A stretch of DNA of 64,000 nt, taken from assembly GCA_964243435.1 (NCBI GenBank), contig CAXTFM010000001.1, forward strand, positions 40,772-104,771, written 5' to 3'. The notes under the pieces are model-generated. The model made no database searches and had not been told where the DNA came from. It saw only the letters and a program-made list of their open reading frames with translations. The position numbers were made by a program, and so were the translations under genes. Shown here in pieces: positions 57,614 through 64,000 of the stretch (positions are counted from its first letter, which is position 1; every line of letters begins with the position of its first letter). The stretch is from RH-AL1 sp964243435. GTDB lineage: Bacteria; Pseudomonadota; Alphaproteobacteria; Rhizobiales; Beijerinckiaceae.

Positions 57614-58123
57614 TCAGGCCAAAGCCTTCTCCAGTTGCTCGCGCGTCATCGTGGAGCGACCCGGGATGTTCTTCGCCTTGGCCTGCGCGTAAAGCTCGCT
57701 CTTGCTGGCTTGGCCGCCGTGGGAGCCGGCCTTGGTCCCCGTGTGCGTCTTGCGCGCCACGTCCTTCGGTTGCGCGGAGAATTGCTTTCCCTTTTGCGTA
57801 TCGGCCCGCTTCTTGGCGCTCGTGCGGTCGTATTCGCCCTTGGTCAGTTTCTCCCGCGCCTGCTTCGGCAGGTAGCGCTCTCCGGTGTCCTCGCTTTTCT
57901 TGCCGGACTTCGTGCCCCACTCCTCGTCCGTCCATTGCTGGAGATGGTTGTCCTTGGACTTGCCGCCCTTGTAGCCGCCACCTTCCTTCTTGTACTCGGC
58001 CGACGCCATCTGCGCCTTGCGGGCCGACCATTGGCCCGGCTTGCCGCCGTGATCGCCTTCCGTGACCTTCTTCTTGACCTTGTCCCACAGCTTGGGATCG
58101 GTCTTTTCCGCGGTTCCACTCAT
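57614..58123 (-). CDS. DUF5872-like basic protein with Rho-N/SAP-like C-terminus
   Basis: 169 residues from the ATG at 58123. Highly charged, Lys/Gly-rich, no membrane segment. The N-terminal two thirds (DPKLWDKVKKKVTEGDHGGK, PGQWSARKAQMASAEYKKEG, WTDEEWGTKSGKKSEDTGER, YLPKQAREKL) match a widespread domain of unknown function (DUF5872-type, hedged). The last 30 residues (SKSELYAQAKAKNIPGRSTM, TREQLEKAL) resemble a Rho-N/SAP-type nucleic-acid-binding helix pair. May bind DNA or RNA. Function not known. Confidence 0.8.
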   Translation of the reverse strand: MSGTAEKTDPKLWDKVKKKVTEGDHGGKPGQWSARKAQMASAEYKKEGGGYKGGKSKDNHLQQWTDEEWGTKSGKKSEDTGERYLPKQAREKLTKGEYDRTSAKKRADTQKGKQFSAQPKDVARKTHTGTKAGSHGGQASKSELYAQAKAKNIPGRSTMTREQLEKALA

Positions 58124-58217
58124 CGCACTTGCCCTCACCATCCGTGGAACAACGATTCGACCGGGCAAAGTGCGCTGCGGCGACCCGTCGCCTCCTGCGC
58201 GCAAGGTTAACGGCGCT

Positions 58218-59591
58218 CTACTCGGCTGCCTGCGGACTGGCTTGGCCGTTGGCGGCCTGCTCGGGCGTGCGCAGGAGCGTCCCGTCGAGGAGCTGCCCGG
58301 GACGCCCGACGACGAGGCGCGAGCCACGGCCGTAGGTGAAGAAGGCCCAGGCCCAGTTCGTGAACACGATGAGCCGGTTGCGAAAACCGATCAAGAGTAG
58401 GAGATGGACGAGCGACCAAGCGAGCCAAGCGGTGCGGCCGCTGAGCTTCATGCCGGCAAGCAGCGCGATGGCGTGCGAGCGGCCGATCACGGCCATGGTG
58501 CCGAGGTTGGTGTACTTGAACGGACCGGGATGCGGCCTGGCACCGATGCGGCTCGCGATCACCTTGGCCACGTGGGCGCCCTGCTGCTTTGCGACCGGCG
58601 CCAACGCCGGCAGCGCCCTGCCGTCGTCCGTCGTGAAACTCGCCACGTCGCCGACCGCGAAGATTTCGGGGTGGCCGGGGACGGCGCACTCGTCCGTCAC
58701 CACGACGCCGTTGTTCTTCGCCGCCGCCGCTCCGATCCACTGCGCCGCCGGTTGCGCGCGCGTGCCGGCCGCCCAGAACACGTTGGCCGCGTCGATGCGC
58801 TGGCCCTTCAACGTCACGCCGCGCGCATCGATGTCCTCGCAGGGCGCGTTGAGGATGACCTCGACGCCGAGTTGCTCCAGCGCCTGCTTGGCGTAATGCG
58901 ACAGCCGCTCGGGAAATTCACCGAGGATGCGCGGGCTGGCGTCGACGAGCACGATGCGCGCCTTGGAGGGATCGATGTGGCGATATTCCGCCTTCAGCGT
59001 CGCCCGCGCCAGCTCGGCGAGCGAGCCGGACAGCTCGACGCCGGTCGGGCCGCCGCCGATCACCACGAAAGTGGTCAGCGCACCGACCTCGACCTCGTTC
59101 GTCCGGGTTTCCGCCCAGTCGAAGGCTTCAAGGATGCGGCGGCGGATTTCCAGCGCGTCGGGAAGCGTCTTCAGCACGGCGGCGTGTTGCGCCCACTCGT
59201 CGTGGCCGAACCAGGTGTAGGCCGAGCCCGTCGCCAGGATGAGGTAGTCGTAGGCGATGTCGCCGGTGTTGCGGACCTGCACGGTGCGCGCCCCCGCGTC
59301 GACGCCCTCCACCTCGCCGAAGACCACGGACACGTTGGGGTATCTGCCGACGAGCGCACGCACCGGGGAGGCGATGTCGGACGGGGAAAGAGCGGCGGTC
59401 GAGACTTGGTACAGCAAGGGCTGGAACAAGTGGTGGTTGGTGCGGTCGATCATCACCACCTCGATGTCGAACTTGACGAGGTGCATGGCCGCCTGGAGGC
59501 CGCCGAAGCCGCAGCCGACGACGACGACCACCGGCTTGCCGGCATGTCCAGGCGTACCGTCGAGCTTGAAGGCGGTCGGGTCGTTGGTCAT
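58218..59591 (-). CDS. ndh: Type II NADH dehydrogenase (NDH-2) family
   Basis: 457 residues from the ATG at 59591. FAD motif GCGFGG (26-31), NAD motif VVIGGGPTGVELSG, and the quinone-contact segment APVAKQQGAHVAKVI near the C-terminus. The C-terminal tail has hydrophobic membrane-associated stretches (TAWLAWSLVHLLLLIGF, FTNWAWAFFTYGRGSRLVVG). Feeds NADH electrons to quinone without proton pumping. The frame extends upstream to 59696, but the ATG at 59591 starts the family-like sequence. Confidence 0.93.
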   Translation of the reverse strand: MTNDPTAFKLDGTPGHAGKPVVVVVGCGFGGLQAAMHLVKFDIEVVMIDRTNHHLFQPLLYQVSTAALSPSDIASPVRALVGRYPNVSVVFGEVEGVDAGARTVQVRNTGDIAYDYLILATGSAYTWFGHDEWAQHAAVLKTLPDALEIRRRILEAFDWAETRTNEVEVGALTTFVVIGGGPTGVELSGSLAELARATLKAEYRHIDPSKARIVLVDASPRILGEFPERLSHYAKQALEQLGVEVILNAPCEDIDARGVTLKGQRIDAANVFWAAGTRAQPAAQWIGAAAAKNNGVVVTDECAVPGHPEIFAVGDVASFTTDDGRALPALAPVAKQQGAHVAKVIASRIGARPHPGPFKYTNLGTMAVIGRSHAIALLAGMKLSGRTAWLAWSLVHLLLLIGFRNRLIVFTNWAWAFFTYGRGSRLVVGRPGQLLDGTLLRTPEQAANGQASPQAAE

Positions 59592-59738
59592 CGCTTGCCT
59601 CGCATCAAGCCCCGCGCGCGAGACGGCACCGTCGGCCGTGCGGTGCCCGAAGCGCACATCGTCGGGTGGCGTCCCGCAAGGGCGGCTGCCGCGCACGCTA
59701 CGATCTATCGTAGCATAGGGGTCGGCACCCTGCCGTGC

Positions 59739-60929
59739 TCATGCTGCAAGGCGGGCTTGCATCGGGTGGGCGCCGGATGGCGCGGCGCTCGCCGCGAGCG
59801 CGGCAGCGGTCGCGACAGCAAGGAAGGGGATGCCGAGCGACATCAGGTGCCAAGCGAGCGGCGGCGCGAGCCAGGTCGCGAGGCGGGCGAAGGCCGCCCA
59901 GTTCCCGTTGTCCTCGCGCAGCACCATCGGTGTCAGCGCCGGGGCGGCAAGCGCGAGGTCGTAGGCGTTGCTGTAGGGCAGTGCGACCACGGCGGCGAGG
60001 GCCGTGGCGAGAACGGCCTGCCGGCGCGTGCCCTCGCGCCGCAGCGCGCGCACGGCAAGGGCAAGGGCCGCGCCGCCGACGAGGAGTTGCACGGCGGCGG
60101 CACCGCCACCGGACAGGCCCAGCGCACGCGCCCCGAGGTAGGGCGAGATGGTCGTGCCGAGCATGCCGACCTCGAAGTCGGCGAGCATGCGCGCCTGCTC
60201 GGGTAGCGTCACGTCGAGGAAGCCGCGCCACGGATCGAGGCCGAAGGCGGCGACGGAGGCGCCGAGAAGAAGCATCGTCGCCGGGATGCTTGCGCAAACG
60301 CAGCGCCAGCGTCCGGCGCCGAGCAGGACGAGGCCGACGACCAGGGCCAGCTGCGGCTTCACCGTCAGCCCGGCGAGGCACAGGCCGGCGACGACCGGCC
60401 GGCGTTTGCCGTCACCGACGATCGTCGCCAGCGCCAAGGCGAGCAGGCCGCCGAAGTGGCCGTACAACACCATCACCAGCGCGGCCGGCGACAGGCAGGT
60501 CGCAACACCCGCCAGGCGGCCGCCCCCGCGCTCCCCGTGCGCGACGACCCGCGCCGCGATCGCGAGCGCGGCGAGGTTGCCCGCCGTCCACACCGCCAGG
60601 GCGAGGTGGTAGGGCAGGCAGGCAAGCGGGGCGAGCAGCAGAAGAATGTGCGGCGGGTAGGAGAAGATGAAGCTGTCGCCACGGGTATGCGCGAAGCTGC
60701 GGGCCACGAGGTCGTTGTAAGCCGGCAGGTCGGCAAGGGTGGGCAGCGACCCTTGAAGCGCCAAGCGCCCGCCGAGCCAGAAGTTGACGAAGTCGCGCCC
60801 GAACGGCGCCCCGATCATCGCGCCGCCGTGCAGGTCCCACGGCCTGTAGCAAAGGTAGACGAGGAGAAAAGCCGCGAGGCCCGCGCCCATGACGAGCGCG
60901 GCGGTGCGCGACGACCCGTGCCCGTCCAT
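59739..60929 (-). CDS. Polytopic membrane protein, GT87/DUF2029-like
   Basis: 396 residues with about 9-10 predicted helices. Features shared with GT87-type polyprenol-dependent mannosyltransferases and DUF2029 proteins: GRDFVNFWLGGRLALQG (the early acidic loop), FIFSYPPHILLLLAPLACLP, and the GLTVKPQLALVVGLVLL loop. Probably adds a sugar in the periplasm. The family assignment is by motif pattern only. Confidence 0.75.
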   Translation of the reverse strand: MDGHGSSRTAALVMGAGLAAFLLVYLCYRPWDLHGGAMIGAPFGRDFVNFWLGGRLALQGSLPTLADLPAYNDLVARSFAHTRGDSFIFSYPPHILLLLAPLACLPYHLALAVWTAGNLAALAIAARVVAHGERGGGRLAGVATCLSPAALVMVLYGHFGGLLALALATIVGDGKRRPVVAGLCLAGLTVKPQLALVVGLVLLGAGRWRCVCASIPATMLLLGASVAAFGLDPWRGFLDVTLPEQARMLADFEVGMLGTTISPYLGARALGLSGGGAAAVQLLVGGAALALAVRALRREGTRRQAVLATALAAVVALPYSNAYDLALAAPALTPMVLREDNGNWAAFARLATWLAPPLAWHLMSLGIPFLAVATAAALAASAAPSGAHPMQARLAA

Positions 60930-61010
60930 CCGATGCGGCCCCCGCCCGAACCCGCAGCATAGGGCGCCCGGGTTTAACGAAGCGTGCGCCGCCGGCCGGG
61001 AGGCCGGGTT

Positions 61011-61319
61011 TCAGGCCGGCGTGAGGACGTGGACCACCCTGGAGGCCAGCATGTCCTTCACCTTGGCGGCGTAGCTGGCCATGTGCGCGGCCTTGGCATG
61101 GGCCTGGAGCGCCTCCAGGCTTTCCCATTTCTCGATGACAACGAAGCTGTCGTCGCCGAGCGGCGTCTGGATGGCGCCGGCACCGGACGCGTCCACCGTC
61201 GGGCCGTACTCGATGCAGCCCGTCTCGGCGCGCACCGCGGGCACGTTGCCATGGAAGGCGTCGAGAACGGCGGCGCGGTGGCCAGGCTTGGCGGTGATGA
61301 TGGCGATGACGTGTATCAT
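61011..61319 (-). CDS. ABM-domain quinol monooxygenase-like protein
   Basis: 102 residues from the ATG at 61319, preceded by AAAGGA. Dimeric alpha-beta barrel (antibiotic biosynthesis monooxygenase) fold: IHVIAIITAKPGHRAAVLDA, ETGCIEYGPTVDASG, SFVVIEKWESLEALQAHAKA, HMASYAAKVKDML. Similar to YgiN-type quinol monooxygenases and other small ABM proteins. The specific substrate is unknown. Confidence 0.85.
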   Translation of the reverse strand: MIHVIAIITAKPGHRAAVLDAFHGNVPAVRAETGCIEYGPTVDASGAGAIQTPLGDDSFVVIEKWESLEALQAHAKAAHMASYAAKVKDMLASRVVHVLTPA

Positions 61320-61377
61320 GGCGGGTCCTTTCGAGGGTTGCGCGGCCGGGCGTGCGGCGCCAGGCGCGGATGCGTCG

Positions 61378-62103
61378 TCAACGCGCGCCGGCCGGCGACG
61401 GCGAGGGCGGCGTTCGGCCGAAGGCGAGGACGGCACTGGTGTAGCGCTCGTTGACCTCGCTGAACGGCCGGCGTTGCGCGTCGTAGAGCACGGCGCGGTG
61501 CTCGAACAGCACAGGCGGCACGTTCAGCGCGCCCGTCCCGTCGGGCAGCGGCGCGTGCCGCTCCCAGCCGGGCGGCAGCACCTGCCACAGCACGGCGGCG
61601 GCGAAGGTTTGCCGTTGCGGCGCGAGCGGCGCGACCACCTTGCCGAAGGGCACGTCCGTCGAGGCCAGCGCCTCGTTCATCGCCGGGGTCAGGCGGGAGG
61701 GAACGAACCAGTTGTCCGCCTCCGACAGCACGCGGTCGCCGCAGGTCAGCCGTACCCGCCGGTGGGCGATCGGCTCGTCCTGCCCGACCTCGAGGCGCCG
61801 GCGCTGCTCCGCGCTCGCCGGCACGCCCGCGTCCCGCACCCGCACCGCCACGAGCCGCGGCACGGCGGCGAGGGCGTGGCTGGCGCACCACGCCTCCAGC
61901 GTCAGCGTGGCGCTGCGGCTGGCGAGCAGTTCGGCGTCGAGCGTTTCCATGGAGGCCAGCGCCTCCAGCCGGGCCAGGAAAGTGTCGGGGAGCGCCGCAT
62001 CGGCTCGGGCCGGGGCGGCGGTGGCGGCGCACAGCGCCGATAGGACGATCGGCAGCTTCAGCACGGCGCGAACCCCGGCTGTGCGCCCGCGTTGCGTCAC
62101 CAT
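61378..62103 (-). CDS. Exported chorismate-lyase-like (UbiC-fold) protein
   Basis: 241 residues from the ATG at 62103 (AGGAG five bases upstream). Signal peptide about 1-35 (VLSALCAATAAPARA). The mature part resembles the chorismate lyase/UTRA fold: RRRVRLTCGDRVLSEADNWF-type strand, VPSRLTPAMNEALASTDVPF with GKVVAPL, and the C-terminal RRPFSEVNERYTSAVLAF. Cytoplasmic UbiC makes 4-hydroxybenzoate; an exported version must do something else. Function unknown. Confidence 0.7.
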   Translation of the reverse strand: MVTQRGRTAGVRAVLKLPIVLSALCAATAAPARADAALPDTFLARLEALASMETLDAELLASRSATLTLEAWCASHALAAVPRLVAVRVRDAGVPASAEQRRRLEVGQDEPIAHRRVRLTCGDRVLSEADNWFVPSRLTPAMNEALASTDVPFGKVVAPLAPQRQTFAAAVLWQVLPPGWERHAPLPDGTGALNVPPVLFEHRAVLYDAQRRPFSEVNERYTSAVLAFGRTPPSPSPAGAR

Positions 62104-62151
62104 ATGATCTCCTGCCGGACAGTCCCTTCCCGAGCCTGGGCGTCACACAAC

Positions 62152-62895
62152 ATGCGCGTCGGCCTTTTCGTGCCCTGCTACATCGATGCCTTCTTCCCCG
62201 AGGTAGGGGTCGCCACGCTTGAGCTGCTGGAACGCCTGGGCTGCGATGTGGACTACCCCTTCGACCAGACCTGCTGCGGCCAGCCCATGGCGAACGCCGG
62301 CTGTCAGGAGGAGGCCGCGGCGACCGAACGCAACTTCGTGCGCAACTTCGCCGGCTACGACTACGTGGTCGGCCCCTCGGGGTCCTGCGTCAACCATGTC
62401 CGCTCCAAGTTCACCGCCATCGAGCAGACGGCGGAGGTGCGCGACGTGCGCGAGCGCACCTTCGAACTCGTCGAGTTCCTCCATGACATCCTCAAGGTCG
62501 AGGACTTCCCCTGGGCGGCGTTCCCGCACCGGGTCGGGCTGCACAACGGCTGCGGCTCGCTGCGCGGACTGGGACACGCCCGCGCCAGCGAGATCAACGC
62601 GCCGTTCTTTTCCAAGCCGCTCGACCTGCTCGCCAAGGTGCGCGGCATCGAATTGGTGGAGCCGGCGCGCCCGGACGAGTGCTGCGGCTTCGGCGGCACC
62701 TTCTCCGTCTTCGAGGAGGCGGTGTCGGTGAAGGCGGGGCGCGACAAGGTGAGCGACCACGCCCAGGCCGGAGCGGACTACATCGTCTCGGCCGACACCT
62801 CCTGCCTGATGCACCAGAAAGGCTGCGCCGAGCGCATGGGTTCACCGATGAAGTTCATCCACATCGCGCAAGTCCTCAACGGAGCGGCGCAATGA
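62152..62895 (+). CDS. lutA: L-lactate utilisation Fe-S protein LutA
   Basis: 247 residues from the ATG at 62152. Two CCG motifs of the heterodisulfide-reductase D/GlpC-type CCG domain: DQTCCGQPMANAGCQEE and PDECCGFGGTFSVFEEAVSV, with VGLHNGCGSLRGLGHAR between them. LutA with LutB and LutC oxidises L-lactate in many bacteria. Its stop overlaps the lutB start (ATGA). Divergent from the chorismate-lyase-like gene across 48 bases. Confidence 0.92.
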   Translation: MRVGLFVPCYIDAFFPEVGVATLELLERLGCDVDYPFDQTCCGQPMANAGCQEEAAATERNFVRNFAGYDYVVGPSGSCVNHVRSKFTAIEQTAEVRDVRERTFELVEFLHDILKVEDFPWAAFPHRVGLHNGCGSLRGLGHARASEINAPFFSKPLDLLAKVRGIELVEPARPDECCGFGGTFSVFEEAVSVKAGRDKVSDHAQAGADYIVSADTSCLMHQKGCAERMGSPMKFIHIAQVLNGAAQ

Positions 62896-64000
62896 CCGAG
62901 CACGAGCTGCTGTACAAGGACCTCGACGCCGCGGACGACGAGTCCGCGCGGGGGCAGGACGGCGCGCGCCTCGACCACGGTGAAACCAGCAGCCGTCCGT
63001 TGCAGCCGAATGCCGGCGGCAAGGGCGTGCGCGAGCCGCAGCCGCGCGGCGCGGTGATGCGGCGCGGCCGCATCGACCACGCCGAGGCGGCCGAGCGCTT
63101 CCTCGCCGCGCCCGAACACCTCAAGTTCCACGACGAGCGGCTGTGGGACCTGCGCCGCAAGCGCGACGCGCAGGCGCACGGCCTTCCCGAATGGGAGGAA
63201 CTGCGCGACCTCGCTTCGCAGATCAAGGAACACACGCTCACCCACCTCGACACCTACCTCGAACAATTCGAGGCGGCGGCGCAGGCCAATGGCGTCACGG
63301 TGCATTGGGCCAGGGACGGGGCGGAGCACAACGCCATCGTGCTCGCCATCCTGCGCGAGCACGGCGCCAAGACGCTGATCAAGTCGAAGTCGATGCTCAC
63401 CGAGGAATGCGGGATGCGCGAGTTCCTCACGCATAACGGCATCGTCATCACCGAGACCGATCTCGGCGAGCGCATCCAGCAATTGGACGAGGAGGCGCCG
63501 AGCCACGTCGTCGTACCCTCCGTCCACAAGCTGCGCTCGGACGTCGCCGACGTGTTCTCCCGGACCATCGGCTCCGAGCCCGGCAACGACGATCCCCACT
63601 ACCTCGCGCGCTCGCAGCGCGAGCACACGCGGCCGCTGATCCTGGAAGCCGACGCCGGCATGACGGGCGGCAACTTCATCGTCGCCGAGACGGGCGCCGT
63701 CGTCACCTGCACCAACGAGGGCAACGCCGACCTCAGCGCCAACACGCCGAAGCTGCACATCGCGTCGGTGGGCATCGAGAAGCTGGTGCCGCGCACGCGC
63801 GACCTCGCCGTGTTCATCCGCCTGCTGTCGCGCTCGGCGCTGGGTTCGCCGATCACCCAGTACACCTCGCACTTCAAGGCGGCGCGGCGCGGCGCCTCCA
63901 TGCACGTCGTGCTGGTCGACAACGGGCGCTCGACACGGCTCGGGCTGGAGAAGTTCTGGACCTCGCTGAAGTGCATCCGCTGCGGCGCCTGCATGAACAC
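62892..64000 (+). CDS. lutB: L-lactate utilisation Fe-S protein LutB (partial, runs off window)
   Basis: Starts at the ATG overlapping the lutA stop and stays open to the window end (369 codons visible; normal length about 470). N-terminal LUD domain: AERFLAAPEHLKFHDERLWD, LRRKRDAQAHGLPEWEELRD, HGAKTLIKSKSMLTEECGMR, ETGAVVTCTNEGNADLSANT. At the edge the first 4Fe-4S cluster motif begins (CIRCGACMN). A somewhat charged N-terminus of about 50 residues precedes the family core. lutC would be expected downstream. Confidence 0.92.
   Translation, partial: MTEHELLYKDLDAADDESARGQDGARLDHGETSSRPLQPNAGGKGVREPQPRGAVMRRGRIDHAEAAERFLAAPEHLKFHDERLWDLRRKRDAQAHGLPEWEELRDLASQIKEHTLTHLDTYLEQFEAAAQANGVTVHWARDGAEHNAIVLAILREHGAKTLIKSKSMLTEECGMREFLTHNGIVITETDLGERIQQLDEEAPSHVVVPSVHKLRSDVADVFSRTIGSEPGNDDPHYLARSQREHTRPLILEADAGMTGGNFIVAETGAVVTCTNEGNADLSANTPKLHIASVGIEKLVPRTRDLAVFIRLLSRSALGSPITQYTSHFKAARRGASMHVVLVDNGRSTRLGLEKFWTSLKCIRCGACMN

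Noticed and set aside
1..64000. CRISPR arrays, rRNA, tRNA, complete insertion sequences, prophage genes
   Set aside because: Looked for and not seen. The only mobile-element trace is the IS481 fragment at 53264.

Overview
The window looks like a stretch of a high-GC alphaproteobacterial chromosome, most likely Hyphomicrobiales/Rhizobiales-like. This is inferred from gene content: TRAP dicarboxylate-type transporters, a formamidase locus with a five-gene Urt/Fmd ABC transporter, a long PutA, a DUF5872-type basic protein and a rhizobial-type small Cys-rich secreted protein. Nearly all genes are metabolic or transport genes. There are no rRNA or tRNA genes, no CRISPR array, and only one insertion-sequence remnant.

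Layout. (1) 37-5449: RND efflux pump with two consecutive adaptor genes and one permease. (2) 5465-15998: a tripartite TRAP transporter and a divergent GntR/FCD regulator, followed by a rightward catabolic cluster (CMD-family protein, MBL-fold lactonase-like hydrolase, HIBADH-type dehydrogenase, SDR, an internally deleted HIBADH copy, MmgE/PrpD, MFS). Its substrate is unknown. (3) 15999-18420: a decayed zone with an aldo/keto reductase fragment and a twice-frameshifted NmrA-type reductase, flanking an intact MOSC-rubredoxin fusion gene. (4) 18420-29368: a leftward amide uptake operon (urtABCDE-like, formamidase fmdA, fmdB), divergent from an unusual NCS1-transporter/histidine-kinase/receiver hybrid and its LuxR-type response regulator. 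(5) 29611-36340: an orphan TAXI binding protein, a Tat-exported NHL propeller protein, and a three-subunit GMC dehydrogenase with a tri-haem cytochrome c. (6) 36620-44868: an alpha/beta hydrolase with an MFS transporter, an ABC exporter, and PutA. (7) 45287-52503: an IclR regulator divergent from an operon of enoyl-CoA hydratase, spermidine/putrescine-type ABC transporter with a fused permease, and CoA ligase. A canonical promoter overlaps phased half-sites between them. (8) 52504-55218: remnants, a truncated IS481 transposase and a fatty acid desaturase. (9) 55219-64000: a split ThDP-dependent decarboxylase, a Cys-rich secreted protein with a decayed paralogue, a DUF5872-like protein, NDH-2, a GT87-like membrane protein, a monooxygenase-like ABM protein, a chorismate-lyase-like exported protein, and lutA plus the start of lutB.

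The best candidate for an under-described system is region 4. A full NCS1 permease domain is joined through a Cys-rich linker to a histidine kinase. It sits beside a two-component response regulator and is divergent from an amide transporter and formamidase operon. The arrangement suggests a transporter-derived sensor for amides or a related nitrogen compound. Second-tier items are the MOSC-rubredoxin fusion and the IclR-controlled CoA/ABC operon.
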